From Psychrosphaera aestuarii (GTDB lineage: Bacteria > Pseudomonadota > Gammaproteobacteria > Enterobacterales > Alteromonadaceae), in NCBI RefSeq assembly GCF_017948405.1, contig NZ_CP072844.1:2604001-2668000 (forward strand): a stretch of 64,000 bases of DNA. The letters are read 5' to 3'. A model generated the notes under the pieces. The model ran no database searches. It was not told where the DNA came from and saw only the letters and a list, made by a program, of their open reading frames with translations. The translations under genes were made by a program, and so were the position numbers. This document shows positions 9,069-20,331 of this stretch, in pieces (positions within the stretch are counted from its first letter, which is position 1; the number at the start of each line of letters is the position of its first letter).

Positions 9069-11069
9069 ATGCGCATAATCAATCAGTCTATTGCTCTCCA
9101 ATTGGTCTTTTGGACCGTCCTTCCGCTTTTTATCTTGTCAATTATTGTAGGAACAAACCATGTTTTTAGTGTCAAAGAAGATACTGTCAAACGTGTTGAG
9201 TCTGGAATCAATGACATAGTAGAACGCAACGCGATGGAGATAAAAAGCTTCTTTGAAGCAAAAGGTCAAGTCATCCATAGTGTATTTGCTAGCCCACAGG
9301 TCAAGAACTGGTTTAGTGATTACAATAATCGAGGTGGCGATCTAAGCTCAGACCAAGATTATCAGCAAATAGTCCGCTATTTTAGGTATTTTTCAGATCA
9401 AGACGCGACGATTAAAAGCGTCTTTTTTGGTTCAGGTAATACCTTTGAGTATTTCGACTTAAATGGTCGTCATAACGACCCAAGTTATTATACGCATAAA
9501 CGTCCCTGGTGGCCTGAAGCACAAAACAAAGGCAGACTATATGTCTCTGATCCTGCAGTAGATGCCAATGACGGTTCGATTAATGCAACAGTGAAAACAC
9601 CAATATACGACGATAATAGAAAACTTATTGGCGTAGCAGGTGTGGATATTCTTATATCGACCATAGGCGAAGAGTTACTAAGTAAAATAAAGTACGAAGG
9701 CGAAGGTTTCGCTTTTTTAGTCACTGACGAAGGTAAACTTGTGTATTTTCCTCGCTTTAGTGATGACTTTGCTCCAGGTTCACTTATTCAAGAAGTAGAT
9801 AATAATTTTAGATCAGCTAGCGGCTTTAAAGAGTTTAGCCGTTTAGTAACAAACAAAAACCAAGGTAAATCATCTGTTATTTGGAATGATCAGCCTCATA
9901 CAGTTCTCTATACTTCAATAGAAAGTGAATACCCACTAATGCGCTGGCGCTTAGGTTTTATTGTTCCTGATACAGTAATTGAAACGCCTGTTAACAAAGC
10001 CATCACTGAGAATATAATATGGGTTGTCATTACTATGCTGGTAGTCTGTGGTTTAGTATACGCAGCGACCAAGCCTATCATTAAACCCATTAAAAGCTTA
10101 GTTGCAGCGATGAAGGATATTTCGGAGGGAGACGGTGATTTAACAAAACGCATTGACGACTCTCGACAGGACGAGATTGGTGTTCTTGCAGCTGAATTTA
10201 ATAACTTTATTAGCCGAATACAATCGCTTGTAAAAGAGTCTATTGAGATCTCCTTGCACGTTCATGACCGATCAGCGCAAGTAGAAAAAACGTCGACTGA
10301 GATTATAAGGCTCGTTGACAAAGAAAAGTCTGAAATTGTACAAGTCGCTAGTGCTTCAGAGGAACTTGCCTATACTAGCGAACAAATGGCCAAAAACACT
10401 TCTCAAGCTATGACACACGCGGCGATGGCAGAAGAGCAAGTTGTTAATGGCGGTAAAGTAGTAAGTAGCGCTATTGTTGATATTACCGCCCTTTCTAAAA
10501 ATGTACTCGGTGCTGCAGATGTTGTTCGTAATTTACGACAAGACTCTGAAAATGTTGGCGAAGTGCTAGACGTGATTAGAACAATTGCCGAGCAAACGAA
10601 CTTATTAGCGCTAAATGCCGCTATTGAAGCCGCCAGAGCGGGTGAACAAGGTCGAGGTTTCGCCGTTGTTGCCGATGAGGTAAGAACGTTAGCTAGTCGC
10701 ACTCAAGAGTCTACTGCGAATATTCAAAATATCATTGAGGGCTTACGCAGTAGCGCTTCGCAAGCAGAAAATGTTATGGAAGAAAGCCGTGAGTATGCAG
10801 AGCGTAGTATTCATCAAACACAAAAGATTGAAGAGACATTACGTGAAATTACAACCGCTATTCACGAGATCCAACAACAAACTGAGTCTATTTCGCAAGC
10901 AAGCACCGAACAAACAGCAACAGCACACTCCGTATCTAAAAATGTTGGGCATTTGAAATCACTTGCTGATGATTCAGTCACAGAAACTCAAGGGGCTACA
11001 GACTCAATTAGCGACATGATTGTGGCAGCAGACCAATTATCCAGAGTAATGGGGCAATTTAAGGTGTAG
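9069..11069 (+). CDS. Methyl-accepting chemotaxis protein with periplasmic Cache domain
   Basis: A 666-residue chemoreceptor. Order of parts: TM1 (~10-30), periplasmic double-Cache sensor (~35-300), TM2 (~312-334), HAMP (~335-388), cytoplasmic methylation and signalling helices. The signalling tip [18 protein letters not shown]...[13 protein letters not shown] is intact, so it should couple to CheA/CheW. The sensor has HKRPWW (around residue 143) and VAGVDI, resembling the ligand pocket of dCache receptors that often bind amino acids; that substrate class is an inference only. There is no CheR-binding pentapeptide at the C-terminus (ends MGQFKV). Monocistronic, with a strong terminator downstream. 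Confidence 0.95.
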   Translation: MRIINQSIALQLVFWTVLPLFILSIIVGTNHVFSVKEDTVKRVESGINDIVERNAMEIKSFFEAKGQVIHSVFASPQVKNWFSDYNNRGGDLSSDQDYQQIVRYFRYFSDQDATIKSVFFGSGNTFEYFDLNGRHNDPSYYTHKRPWWPEAQNKGRLYVSDPAVDANDGSINATVKTPIYDDNRKLIGVAGVDILISTIGEELLSKIKYEGEGFAFLVTDEGKLVYFPRFSDDFAPGSLIQEVDNNFRSASGFKEFSRLVTNKNQGKSSVIWNDQPHTVLYTSIESEYPLMRWRLGFIVPDTVIETPVNKAITENIIWVVITMLVVCGLVYAATKPIIKPIKSLVAAMKDISEGDGDLTKRIDDSRQDEIGVLAAEFNNFISRIQSLVKESIEISLHVHDRSAQVEKTSTEIIRLVDKEKSEIVQVASASEELAYTSEQMAKNTSQAMTHAAMAEEQVVNGGKVVSSAIVDITALSKNVLGAADVVRNLRQDSENVGEVLDVIRTIAEQTNLLALNAAIEAARAGEQGRGFAVVADEVRTLASRTQESTANIQNIIEGLRSSASQAENVMEESREYAERSIHQTQKIEETLREITTAIHEIQQQTESISQASTEQTATAHSVSKNVGHLKSLADDSVTETQGATDSISDMIVAADQLSRVMGQFKV

Positions 11070-11118
11070 TCGTCGCATTTCTTAATTAAGTATATTAACA
11101 AACTTAAGTTTAAATTCT

Positions 11119-11148
11119 AAAAAGCCAGTCTTTCGCACTGGCTTTTTT
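11119..11148 (+). terminator. Rho-independent terminator of the chemoreceptor gene
   Basis: A perfect 11-bp stem (11119-11129 with 11137-11147, 7-base loop) with a GCCAGT/ACTGGC core and a six-T tail, 50 bases after the stop codon. Confidence 0.9.
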
Positions 11149-11266
11149 CTATCCATCAACATCTCTAAGCTTTTATTTCTAATGCCTGATCATCGAGTCT
11201 TGCTTTGTAAAAAGACCATAGTATTATCAAATATTAAATTTAATAACCTCAAAAAGTGAGATTAGG

Positions 11267-12184
11267 TTGAACGCAAAGTTAGCACTAATTAAGTGGTATG
11301 TAGCCTTAATGTTACTTGGTTTTTTTTCCTCGTCTATTAATGCGAACAATAATAGTGATTGTTTAGCGCCCTCAAAACAGTGTCTCGAATTTGCAAACGC
11401 TGGACTGCAAGATTCTACACCATACACTTTTAAGTGGTTTAACCTCAAAATTCATCAAATTGAGTCTTTAATCTCTATTAAAGAGTTTAACTTAGCAAAA
11501 CAAGAAATTAATGAAATTGATTTGGCAAAAGCGCCAGCGACATTCGTTAGCTATGTAACAATGTACAAAGCAAAAGTATTAATAGTAGAAGGAAAGAAGG
11601 AGCAGGCGCTTCAATTACTTTTTGATGCAAAACTGAACTTAATCAAACTTAACGATGTTTTTTACAGTCCCATGCGAAGTATTTACATCGCTAACTTATT
11701 GCAAGATTTAGGAAAGATCGAAGAGTCTTTAGACATTTTACTCTCTATCAAAAATAAGTTTTCCAAAAGTAAAAACATACATTTAATGTTAGAACTATAT
11801 GGTAATTTAGGACACGCGTATCGAAGGATGGAAAATTACCAGCTGTCACTTGAACATTACTTAGAGGCTTTACCATTTGCAAAGGCTTTAAATAATAACC
11901 AGCAAATAATGGTAATTTACACGCATATTGGTAATAGTTATATTTATATGCAGAATTTTAAGAACGCAGAACCTATGTTAAAAAAAGCGCTAAAATACGC
12001 GCAATTAGACGATCATAAAATCTCAATAACAACGGCAAAAATTAACTTAACATACTTTTTATTGAATCAAAATAAGCTGAATGAAGCCAAAAAACTCGCG
12101 TTAACTATCAACCCAGGCAATATAAATACATATCAATTAAAGACGTGGGACATTATCAAAACCCGCATACAAAGCGTTCCATAA
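11267..12184 (+). CDS. Exported tetratricopeptide-repeat protein, function unknown
   Basis: A 305-residue protein with an N-terminal signal-like segment (MNAKLALIKWYVALMLLGFFSSSINA) and helical TPR-type repeats, clearest from residue ~150: LYGNLGHAYRRMENYQLSLEHYLEAL and IYTHIGNSYIYMQNFKNAEPMLKKAL. It resembles the TPR sensor part of Alteromonadales diguanylate cyclases and LuxR-type proteins but has no output domain. The start is TTG 11267, preceded by GTGAG at 11256-11260; the next in-frame ATG would cut the signal peptide short. AT-rich compared with the neighbours. Two Cys near residues 32 and 39 may form a disulfide. No partner is evident next to it. Confidence 0.7.
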   Translation: MNAKLALIKWYVALMLLGFFSSSINANNNSDCLAPSKQCLEFANAGLQDSTPYTFKWFNLKIHQIESLISIKEFNLAKQEINEIDLAKAPATFVSYVTMYKAKVLIVEGKKEQALQLLFDAKLNLIKLNDVFYSPMRSIYIANLLQDLGKIEESLDILLSIKNKFSKSKNIHLMLELYGNLGHAYRRMENYQLSLEHYLEALPFAKALNNNQQIMVIYTHIGNSYIYMQNFKNAEPMLKKALKYAQLDDHKISITTAKINLTYFLLNQNKLNEAKKLALTINPGNINTYQLKTWDIIKTRIQSVP

Positions 12185-12228
12185 CGATTGTTAAAAACAT
12201 TGCTAATTCTAATACCGCCCAAAACAAC

Positions 12229-12253
12229 AAAAGCCAGCAATTCGCTGGCTTTT
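12229..12253. terminator. Bidirectional terminator between the TPR gene and dnaJ
   Basis: A perfect 10-bp stem (12229-12238 with 12244-12253, loop AATTC) has four A at the left and four T at the right, so it can stop transcripts from both convergent genes. Its core is nearly the same as that of the terminator at 11119. Confidence 0.85.
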
Positions 12254-12309
12254 AATCCGATAAAACTTAAGTTCAAAGATGAATTAACGCGATTGTGTCG
12301 TTAAATTAT

Positions 12310-13446
12310 CTACCCTGTTAAGTCGTCAAAGAACTTTTTAACACCATCAAAAAAACCTTGTTCTTTTGGACGGTATTTTGAAGTTTTACCAGTCATCGTT
12401 TCTTCAAACTGCTTCAATAAGTCTTTTTGCTTGTCGTTCAAGTTAACCGGCGTCTCTATCATTACTTTACACAGTAAATCACCAACAGCACCACCACGCA
12501 CCGACTTAACACCTTTACCACGCAAGCGGAACATTTTGCCAGTTTGCGTTTCAGACGGCACTTTAAGCTTCGCTCTACCATCTAATGTCGGAACTTCGAT
12601 TTCGCCACCAAGTGCAGCCGTTGTAAAGCCAATTGGAACTTCGCAATATAAATTACTTCCGTCACGCACAAAGATTGGGTGGTCTTTAACATGAACTTGT
12701 ACAAACAAATCACCCGCTGGTGCTCCATTTGCGCCCGCTTCGCCTTCACCAGCTAAACGAATTCGATCGCCGGTATCAACACCCGCTGGGATCTTAACTG
12801 ATAAGGTCTTTGTTTTTTCAACTCGGCCTTGACCATGACAGCTGTTACAAGGATCAGAAATAATCTGGCCTTGACCTTTACACGTTGGGCATGTTTGCTG
12901 AACTGCAAAGAAGCCTTGGCGCATTTGCACTTGCCCAGCGCCATGACAGGTTGAACAGGTTTTTGGCTTAGAGCCCGCTTTTGCACCTGAACCGTCACAT
13001 GGCTTACAAGACACCCACGTCGGTACTTTAATTTCCAGCTCTTTGCCACGTACTGCATCTTCTAAACTCATCTCTAAGTTATAGCGAAGATCTGAGCCTC
13101 GTTGCTGACGTTGTCCGCCACCACCACGACGACCACCACCGAATATGTCACCGAAAACGTCACCAAATACGTCCGAGAAGTCGGCATGACCACCGCCAAA
13201 ACCACCGCCACCATGACCATGTTCAAACGCAGCATGACCATGTTGATCGTACTTATGACGCTTATCTTCATCAGACAACACCTCATAAGCTTCTTTAACT
13301 TCTTTAAATTTTATTTCTAAGTCTTTATCGCCCGAGGTACGGTCAGGGTGATATTTCATAGCGAGGCGTTTGTATGCTTTTTTGATGTCACGCTCTGATG
13401 CACCTTTATCGACACCTAGAACTTCATAATAATCGCGTTTCGACAT
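12310..13446 (-). CDS. dnaJ: Chaperone DnaJ (Hsp40)
   Basis: Type I Hsp40 co-chaperone that delivers substrates to DnaK and stimulates its ATPase. 378 residues, the normal length. J domain at 1-70 with the HPD motif (KYHPDRTSG); Gly/Phe-rich linker to ~110; zinc domain with four CxxCxGxG repeats ([32 protein letters not shown]); C-terminal substrate-binding beta domains. It lies 163 bases downstream of dnaK on the same strand, with a small hairpin between them, and is presumably read from the dnaK heat-shock promoter. No separate sigma-32 site is visible just upstream. Confidence 0.99.
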   Translation of the reverse strand: MSKRDYYEVLGVDKGASERDIKKAYKRLAMKYHPDRTSGDKDLEIKFKEVKEAYEVLSDEDKRHKYDQHGHAAFEHGHGGGGFGGGHADFSDVFGDVFGDIFGGGRRGGGGQRQQRGSDLRYNLEMSLEDAVRGKELEIKVPTWVSCKPCDGSGAKAGSKPKTCSTCHGAGQVQMRQGFFAVQQTCPTCKGQGQIISDPCNSCHGQGRVEKTKTLSVKIPAGVDTGDRIRLAGEGEAGANGAPAGDLFVQVHVKDHPIFVRDGSNLYCEVPIGFTTAALGGEIEVPTLDGRAKLKVPSETQTGKMFRLRGKGVKSVRGGAVGDLLCKVMIETPVNLNDKQKDLLKQFEETMTGKTSKYRPKEQGFFDGVKKFFDDLTG

Positions 13447-13556
13447 AATAAAAAAAGTACCTTTTAATTCTCTTAACTACTTACCTTTCATATAGCCACA
13501 GCTTTAAAAAACAAGTAACTAAGAAAGCAATTTAACAATACGTAATTAACAAACAA

Positions 13557-13573
13557 GGGCGTATAAAACGCCC
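13557..13573 (-). other. Hairpin between dnaK and dnaJ
   Basis: Six G/C-rich base pairs (13557-13562 with 13568-13573, loop ATAAA) lie 37 bases after the dnaK stop. On the minus strand no strong T run follows, so it looks like an attenuator or an RNA-processing/stability element rather than a full terminator. Confidence 0.5.
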
Positions 13574-13609
13574 ATGTTAATTTTGTTAACTTTTACAAAG
13601 TCTTAACGA

Positions 13610-15535
13610 TTATTTTTTATCGTCTTTAACTTCTTCAAATTCAGCATCTACTACATCGTCGTCAGCTGCATTTGTTGCTTGCTCAGCACCTTCGGCACCA
13701 GCGCCACCTTGAGCTTGGGCTTTCGCTTGCGCAATTTCCATAAGCTTTTGTGATGCTTCCATTAATGCTTGAGATTTTGCTTCGATTTCTTCTTTAGTAC
13801 CAGACTTAGAGGCATCTTTAAGCTCATTGATTGCTTTTTCGATAGCTTCTTTATCGTCACTTGGAAGGTCGTCGCCAGCTTCAGTCACTTGCTTTTCTGT
13901 TGCATGTGCTAGTGCATCTGCTTGGTTACGTGCTTGCGCTAACTCTTCAAACTTTTTGTCTTCTTCAGCATTCGCTTCTGCGTCACGTACCATTGCTTCA
14001 ATTTCATCATCTGATAAACCAGAAGACGCTTGAATCGTAATTTTTTGCTCTTTACCTGTATCTTTATCTTTAGCAGATACATGTAAGATACCGTCAGCAT
14101 CAACATCGAATGTTACTTCGATTTGAGGTGCGCCACGTTGAGCAGGACGAATACCTTCTAAGTTAAACTGACCAAGCGACTTGTTGCTTGACGCTTGCTT
14201 ACGCTCACCTTGAAGAACATGAATCGTTACCGCTGATTGATTGTCTTCTGCTGTAGAGAACGTTTGCGATTGCTTAGTTGGAATCGTTGTGTTCTTTTCA
14301 ATAACCGAAGTCATCACGCCACCCATTGTCTCGATACCTAGAGATAATGGAGTTACGTCTAGTAATAATACGTCTTTAACGTCACCAGAAAGTACACCAC
14401 CTTGAATCGCTGCACCAATTGCTACTGCTTCATCAGGGTTAACGTCTTTACGAGGCTCTTTACCGAAGAACTCTGTAACAGCCGCTTGAACTTTAGGCAT
14501 ACGTGTTTGACCACCAACTAGGATGATATCGTTCACATCGCTTACTGATAAGTCTGCATCTTTAAGTGCCACTTTTAATGGCTCTAGTGTCGCTTGAATC
14601 ATATCTTCAACAAGAGACTCTAGCTTAGCGCGAGTGATCTTGATGTTCATGTGCTTAGGACCAGATGCATCTGCAGTCACATATGGTAAGTTAACTTCAG
14701 TTTGTTGTGCTGAAGATAATTCAATTTTTGCTTTTTCAGCGGCTTCTTTAACACGCTGCATTGCTAGCGGGTCATTTTTAAGGTTAACACCTTGTTCTTT
14801 GTTGAATTCTTCAACTAGGTAATTGATTACACGGTTGTCAAAGTCTTCACCACCTAAGTGCGTGTCACCGTTTGTCGCTAATACTTCAAACGTTTGCTCG
14901 CCATCTACTTCATCAATTTCAATGATTGAGATATCAAATGTACCACCACCTAAGTCGTAAACAGCAACAACATTGTCGCTACCTTTTTTACCAACACCGT
15001 ACGCTAACGCTGCAGCAGTAGGCTCGTTGATGATACGTTTTACGTCTAAACCAGCGATACGACCAGCGTCTTTAGTTGCTTGACGTTGTGAGTCATTGAA
15101 GTAAGCCGGAACCGTAATAACCGCACCCGTTACTTTCTCACCTAAGAAGTCTTCTGCTGTCTTTTTCATTTTCTTAAGAACTTCAGCAGACACCTGAGGT
15201 GCCGCCATTTTTTCGTTCTTAACTTCAACCCATGCATCACCATTGTCAGCTTTAACAATGCTAAATGGCATGATGTCGATATCACGTTGAACTTCTTTGT
15301 CTTCAAAACGACGACCGATTAAACGCTTAATTGCGAATAATGTATTTTTTGGATTTGTAACCGCTTGGCGCTTAGCAGGTTGACCTACTAATATTTCACC
15401 TTCATCTGTGTATGCAATGATAGAAGGAGTTGTGCGATCGCCTTCCGCGTTTTCAATTACACGAGGCTTGTCACCATCTAAAACAGCGACACAAGAGTTT
15501 GTTGTACCTAAATCGATACCGATGATTCTACCCAT
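13610..15535 (-). CDS. dnaK: Molecular chaperone DnaK (Hsp70)
   Basis: Hsp70 chaperone, 641 residues. The N-terminus [14 protein letters not shown] is the phosphate-1 motif; [21 protein letters not shown] and VGGQTRMP mark the remaining nucleotide-binding elements; the substrate-binding domain begins after [14 protein letters not shown]. The C-terminus ends [16 protein letters not shown], the acidic tail that contains the EEV-type motif of proteobacterial DnaK. GGAG eight bases before the ATG is the ribosome-binding site. A strong sigma-32 promoter lies about 50-80 bases upstream. Followed by dnaJ, the usual order; grpE is not in the window. Confidence 0.99.
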   Translation of the reverse strand: MGRIIGIDLGTTNSCVAVLDGDKPRVIENAEGDRTTPSIIAYTDEGEILVGQPAKRQAVTNPKNTLFAIKRLIGRRFEDKEVQRDIDIMPFSIVKADNGDAWVEVKNEKMAAPQVSAEVLKKMKKTAEDFLGEKVTGAVITVPAYFNDSQRQATKDAGRIAGLDVKRIINEPTAAALAYGVGKKGSDNVVAVYDLGGGTFDISIIEIDEVDGEQTFEVLATNGDTHLGGEDFDNRVINYLVEEFNKEQGVNLKNDPLAMQRVKEAAEKAKIELSSAQQTEVNLPYVTADASGPKHMNIKITRAKLESLVEDMIQATLEPLKVALKDADLSVSDVNDIILVGGQTRMPKVQAAVTEFFGKEPRKDVNPDEAVAIGAAIQGGVLSGDVKDVLLLDVTPLSLGIETMGGVMTSVIEKNTTIPTKQSQTFSTAEDNQSAVTIHVLQGERKQASSNKSLGQFNLEGIRPAQRGAPQIEVTFDVDADGILHVSAKDKDTGKEQKITIQASSGLSDDEIEAMVRDAEANAEEDKKFEELAQARNQADALAHATEKQVTEAGDDLPSDDKEAIEKAINELKDASKSGTKEEIEAKSQALMEASQKLMEIAQAKAQAQGGAGAEGAEQATNAADDDVVDAEFEEVKDDKK

Positions 15536-15586
15536 GAGATTTACTCCGAAAACAACTATTAAAAGGGATAAATTAATTCTTGCACT

Positions 15587-15616
15587 ATTAGTGGGGGTAC
15601 TAAATACGTTTTCAAC
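15587..15616 (-). promoter_or_regulatory. Sigma-32 heat-shock promoter of dnaK-dnaJ
   Basis: Read on the minus strand: GTTGAAAA, 11 bases, then CCCCCACTAAT. The known RpoH consensus is CTTGAAA, 11-16 bases, CCCCATNT. Both elements and the spacing fit, and the site is properly placed ahead of dnaK. Confidence 0.85.
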
Positions 15617-15712
15617 TAAAAAAGTTAAATTTTTTTACAATTTTTTGAACTTTTTTTTGATAAGCCAGAAAACCAAAAAAAATCACTTTCAACGCTCAGT
15701 AAAAATAATAAA

Positions 15713-18649
15713 TTAACTCATACCAAGGCGATGCCAAATGCATTTTACGTTATGTGCATGTGTTTGAACTACAGCATGTGGTATTCGCTTTTCTTCCAAA
15801 TTTAACGATTGTTGATGAAACAAAATGCGATAGTCCTCATAGGCTAACCACAACTTTTGACTATCATCTTTCGAGATTAGGTTAAGCTGTGCTGCCAATT
15901 CCAATAGCCGTTTATTATCACAATAGTCCGCCAACTTTTCGAATTTCTGGCTAAACTGTAAAACCAAATATTGGGTTATAAACTCAATATCCGCTATTCC
16001 ACCGCGTGACTGTTTTAAATCAAACATGGTCTCGCTTTCTTTACTGAGATTTTCAAACATTCGCTGACGCATGGCGCTTATATCATTTATTAATTCGGTT
16101 TTATTACGAGTGGCCTTTAAAATACTTTTTCGAACATCCTCGAATTGAATAATTAGATGTTCACAACCTAACACGGCTCTTGCTCGAACTAACGCCTGAT
16201 GCTCCCAAGTCCAAGCTTCATTGTGTTGATAGTCGTCAAAAGTATTAATGTTTATTGCCAGCAAACCACTGGCGCCAGAGGGTCTTAGTCTAGTATCAAG
16301 CTCATATAGAATACCGCTCGGTGTTCTTGTGGTGAAAAAGTGAAGGATCCTTTGGGCTAACTTTAAATAAAATTGTCGAGAATCGATTGCTTTCTTACCG
16401 TTTGTCGCCTTACTACTTTCACAACCATGTATGAACACTACGTCTAAATCTGATCCGTAACCCAGCTCATGGCCACCTAACTTTCCATAGCCAACTACGG
16501 CAAAGTTTTTATCCATGTCAGTCGCGCCGTCTGGATAACCATACTTTTTAACCATTTGACGCCATGAAAGATTCACCACCTGATTTAATATCGCTTCTGA
16601 TAAAGCGGTCAAATGATTACTAACGCTAGGCAGGTCGATTATTTGAGAGATATCACAAGCAGCAATAATTAATTGTGAAGACAACTTAAACTGACGCAAT
16701 ATTTCCATTTGTAATTCTAAATCGTCCTCATCAACTCTCAGTAAACTGCGTCTTAAGTCCGCTTCATAATCACTAAGTTTTGGAACGGTATACAATAACT
16801 TGGGATCAATTAATTGATCTAAAAGTAAAGGGAAGTTTTTTAATTCTTGGCCAATGAAGTGACTCGCTGAAACTAGGCTCACTAGCTGAGTCAATGCGCC
16901 GGGATGTTCAACTAACAACGCCAAGTATGTCGTACGAGCCGCTATTCTTTTTATAATCTGAAGGATATCACGACATTGCTGAGTAGATGTTTGTTGGCGT
17001 TCGCACTCAGACATTAAATGCGGAACTAATAGATCCAAACGGTCCCGGCCTTTGCTACTCAGTACCGCTTTAATTAAGTCCGGTTTGAGTTCATTTAAAC
17101 AAAGCGCTAACGACTTACGACTATCTGCTTCAGTGCTTACCTGATGTTCAGACTCGGTAATTGGTATTTCAACTTCTTGTGGATCTGAAGACCAGGCTGA
17201 TTGCCAATATTCGCTTCTTGGGTCACTCTTTGCATTTTGATCAGAAGGCGTTTCGCCAATTAACTCACCAAAAATATGGTGTATAACTTGAGTAACATTA
17301 TTAACCTTGGTTAGTAAGTGCGCCCAGTCACTTAACCCTAACGTCGCAAGCAATCGATTTTGATTTGTCTTATCCTTGGGAAGCGTCTGTGTCTGTTTGT
17401 CATCAAACGCTTGTAAATACTGCTCGCAATTTCTCAACCAAAGATAACTTGTCTGAATTGCGTTTGCTTCATCTTCAGTAAATATTTTTATTCTGGCGAG
17501 CTCTGGTAATACTGATAAAAAACTAGGTAGCTGTAATTGAGGCTCTTTTCCGCCTCGCAACATTTGCAAGGCTTGTACGATAAATTCGGCTTCTCTAATT
17601 CCACCTTTGCCTAGTTTTATATTGTTTACTAGGTTTCGTCTTACCACTTCCGTTTCAATCTGTCGTTTCATCGTGCGCAACGACTCGATGACACTAAAGT
17701 CTATATAACGCCGGTACACAAAAGGTTTTAGCAAATTAATCAGTTGCCTTTGAGCCGACGCTTCTTCATCAGAAGTAAAGTCATAATGAGCTAATGGCCT
17801 AGCCTTTAAAAGCGCGTATCGCTCCCACTCTCGGCCTTGCTCTTGGTAATAATCTTCAAGTGCAGCAAAGCTACTCACTAATGGGCCACTGTCACCAAAC
17901 GGCCGCAAGCGCATATCCACTCTAAAAACTTGACCATCAGGTGTTAACGTATCGAGTAAATGAATAATTTTTTGTGATAATTTAGTAAAGTAAGCTTGGA
18001 AATCTTCTTGTTTTCGCCCTCCGGAAGTCACTCCTTTTTCTCTGTAACAGAAAATTAAGTCTATATCGGAAGAAAAGTTAAGTTCATATCCTCCTAGCTT
18101 ACCCATTCCCATGGCAATTAATGCGACACGGTTACCATTGTTTAATATTGGTAAACCCCAACGAGGTGCTAAATCCGCTTCGGCCCATTGACGCGCCAGT
18201 CCGTAAAATAAGTCTGCCGCATAAGAAAGTTGTCGCATGCTGTTTTTAATATCGATCTGACCAAGAAAATGCTGAGCAGCAATGCTTGTCATTATGTGTT
18301 GTCGGTGGATGCGTAGGGCTTTTAGCGCTTCTTGCTCATTTTTTGCTTGCCATTCTTTTTCGGTCATAGACCAAGTTGGGGTTTGCAAGTTTAAATGATT
18401 ATTTGCCAAATCTTTTAAAACTTCCGGATAACGGGTGCAATTGCGGTAAATAAAGTCGCTAATAGCCAGTAAATAAATTAATGTCGGCGCGTTATCCTCG
18501 TCGACGCGACATATATTTAACGCGCAAAGCTCGTCTAAACGACGTTCACCCAATTGGCGTAACGACGCATCTAAATGTTCTAGACTTATTGTTGCACTAT
18601 TGCCATTTTGCTTATTACTGGCTTGTTCAAACTCAGCTTCGTCATTCAC
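15713..18649 (-). CDS. glnE: Bifunctional glutamine synthetase adenylyltransferase/deadenylase GlnE
   Basis: GlnE adds AMP to and removes it from glutamine synthetase in response to PII (GlnB), setting nitrogen assimilation. 978 residues, near the family norm. Both nucleotidyltransferase domains are present: MGKLGGYELNFSSDIDLIF (~178, deadenylase half) and YGKLGGHELGYGSDLDVVF (~720, adenylylase half), each with its DxD metal site, joined by the helical PII-responsive region. It starts 9 bases after the end of ygiF, the same arrangement as in E. coli, so the two are probably co-transcribed. Confidence 0.97.
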   Translation of the reverse strand: MNDEAEFEQASNKQNGNSATISLEHLDASLRQLGERRLDELCALNICRVDEDNAPTLIYLLAISDFIYRNCTRYPEVLKDLANNHLNLQTPTWSMTEKEWQAKNEQEALKALRIHRQHIMTSIAAQHFLGQIDIKNSMRQLSYAADLFYGLARQWAEADLAPRWGLPILNNGNRVALIAMGMGKLGGYELNFSSDIDLIFCYREKGVTSGGRKQEDFQAYFTKLSQKIIHLLDTLTPDGQVFRVDMRLRPFGDSGPLVSSFAALEDYYQEQGREWERYALLKARPLAHYDFTSDEEASAQRQLINLLKPFVYRRYIDFSVIESLRTMKRQIETEVVRRNLVNNIKLGKGGIREAEFIVQALQMLRGGKEPQLQLPSFLSVLPELARIKIFTEDEANAIQTSYLWLRNCEQYLQAFDDKQTQTLPKDKTNQNRLLATLGLSDWAHLLTKVNNVTQVIHHIFGELIGETPSDQNAKSDPRSEYWQSAWSSDPQEVEIPITESEHQVSTEADSRKSLALCLNELKPDLIKAVLSSKGRDRLDLLVPHLMSECERQQTSTQQCRDILQIIKRIAARTTYLALLVEHPGALTQLVSLVSASHFIGQELKNFPLLLDQLIDPKLLYTVPKLSDYEADLRRSLLRVDEDDLELQMEILRQFKLSSQLIIAACDISQIIDLPSVSNHLTALSEAILNQVVNLSWRQMVKKYGYPDGATDMDKNFAVVGYGKLGGHELGYGSDLDVVFIHGCESSKATNGKKAIDSRQFYLKLAQRILHFFTTRTPSGILYELDTRLRPSGASGLLAININTFDDYQHNEAWTWEHQALVRARAVLGCEHLIIQFEDVRKSILKATRNKTELINDISAMRQRMFENLSKESETMFDLKQSRGGIADIEFITQYLVLQFSQKFEKLADYCDNKRLLELAAQLNLISKDDSQKLWLAYEDYRILFHQQSLNLEEKRIPHAVVQTHAHNVKCIWHRLGMS

Positions 18650-18658
18650 AATTATTAT

Positions 18659-20224
18659 CTACCAATACGGTTTAATTTGGCTGATACTGCCAATTGAGGC
18701 TGCCAACGCCTTGTTTAAGCTATCTTGCTTACCCTTAACCCAAGCTAGATATTCAGAACTCACCGCTGCATTTAACGAGGTATCATTATTTTCGCTGTCC
18801 TGGGCATCGACGGTTAATAATCTTTCAAGTCGTGTTAGTAATAAAAACTCTTCACAACCCACCAGCAAATCATGTTGACTGTTATGCATTGATTCGCCCT
18901 GCTCTGCGTACAAGCTACCTAACGTTATTCCAGTTAATATCGATTCCACAAGTGGCCAATAAAGAGCAACTAAGTTAGCTTTATCACTATTGTTCGTGTA
19001 ATTCGCTAACGCTACCTGAACGTTTTGCCAGGCTTTTTCTAGCCACAAATTTGAAAACTCAACGAGAGGCTCTTTCAATAAACCTAAATTTTCAAGTGGC
19101 ATAGATTGTCGCCATTGTTTTTGGCTCAACCACTCAACAAAATTTACCACTAATTGGTTGTACTCAGTGGTACTAAAAAAGCCCACAGCTTTCATTAACT
19201 TTGATTCAGGTAATTGTTGCTGTGCCATTAATTCTGACAAATGCTCGCTGTTTTCTATTTCTTTTCGGTATGGACTCTTTCGGCTAACCAATTGGTTTAA
19301 CTGATAAAAGCCATCGACCCATTTGTGCTGGTGACGAATGCTTTTAAAAGCTTCAATAAAGTGTTCTATTTGAGTTTGCGGTAATGCAGACGAAAAAAGC
19401 TGTAGTATATGGATGATCAATGACCAGCCATCAATGACTTTTCTAAGTGCTTTAGGTGACATTGACGAACAAAAAACTTGTTCATTGTGCTGAACAAATT
19501 TTAATGCCTCGGAGGAGGCCTGAATTAAAGCGGTTTCAAATTCGACGTTTTCTGGTAATTCAATTCGATTAAGATCTGTGCATTTCAGCATTTTGCCCGT
19601 CAGAAGCTGATAACCTCGGGCGGCTTTACTAAGGAAACCAAGGCGCACATCAACTTGTGAATTTATATAATGAGCGAGATTAAAAAGATCCTTTTCTTGA
19701 CCAGACACAAATTCAAGCTCAATTTCACTAATAATAGACTCTTGTGAACCCGAGCGAATAACACCTTGATCTAATACACATTCAATTACGGTGCCTGAGG
19801 GCATTTCAACGAGCCAAGTCGTTCTTTCAAAATCCGTTTCAAATAACAATTTCAAATTAGGCTGGATGTCATTTACAACAAATCCTGTTGGCCATATGTT
19901 GTCATCAAATAAACTTAAGTCGGCTACTAAATTCACTGGCGTTGGTAACTCAACATTAAATTCTGGACGGCGATGAAGACCACCAATGTCTTGACCCGCT
20001 AACTTAACGGTTTGCTCAGCTTCAATATGACCGTTTGAGAATTTACTCGAGCGGATTCTAAGACCCATGTCAAAACTTCGTAACGTTTGATCATCGGTAT
20101 CGAAGTAACCATTGCGTAATTGCTTTTGGTGAGTTGTAGTGATATTAAAATGTGAAGAACTTAGTGCAGAAATAAACTTTGCCACTAAGTCAGGTTGGAT
20201 AAGAAACTTTAACTCTATTTCCAT
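18659..20224 (-). CDS. ygiF: Inorganic triphosphatase, CYTH-CHAD domain protein
   Basis: 521 residues. N-terminal CYTH domain (1-~200) with the opening MEIELKFLI (ExExK signature), then HRRPEFNVELP and SEIELEFVSG strands that line the triphosphate tunnel; C-terminal helical CHAD domain (~220-490). E. coli YgiF hydrolyses inorganic triphosphate; the CHAD part is thought to bind polyphosphate. Placed immediately upstream of glnE as in enterobacteria. The CHAD half is divergent, so its boundaries are approximate. Confidence 0.92.
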   Translation of the reverse strand: MEIELKFLIQPDLVAKFISALSSSHFNITTTHQKQLRNGYFDTDDQTLRSFDMGLRIRSSKFSNGHIEAEQTVKLAGQDIGGLHRRPEFNVELPTPVNLVADLSLFDDNIWPTGFVVNDIQPNLKLLFETDFERTTWLVEMPSGTVIECVLDQGVIRSGSQESIISEIELEFVSGQEKDLFNLAHYINSQVDVRLGFLSKAARGYQLLTGKMLKCTDLNRIELPENVEFETALIQASSEALKFVQHNEQVFCSSMSPKALRKVIDGWSLIIHILQLFSSALPQTQIEHFIEAFKSIRHQHKWVDGFYQLNQLVSRKSPYRKEIENSEHLSELMAQQQLPESKLMKAVGFFSTTEYNQLVVNFVEWLSQKQWRQSMPLENLGLLKEPLVEFSNLWLEKAWQNVQVALANYTNNSDKANLVALYWPLVESILTGITLGSLYAEQGESMHNSQHDLLVGCEEFLLLTRLERLLTVDAQDSENNDTSLNAAVSSEYLAWVKGKQDSLNKALAASIGSISQIKPYW

Positions 20225-20331
20225 TAATTAAGGTTCTGTTTGCTATTGGAGTGGTCAGGTTACCTAACTCACTCCACAAACTCAATGATTAGCCTATTTT
20301 ACTGAAATCATCCATCATGATGACAAGACTT

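Noticed and set aside
12753..13320. Several long frames opposite and within dnaJ, including Thr- and Val-rich ones
   Set aside because: They are by-products of the Gly-rich and Cys-rich codons of dnaJ.
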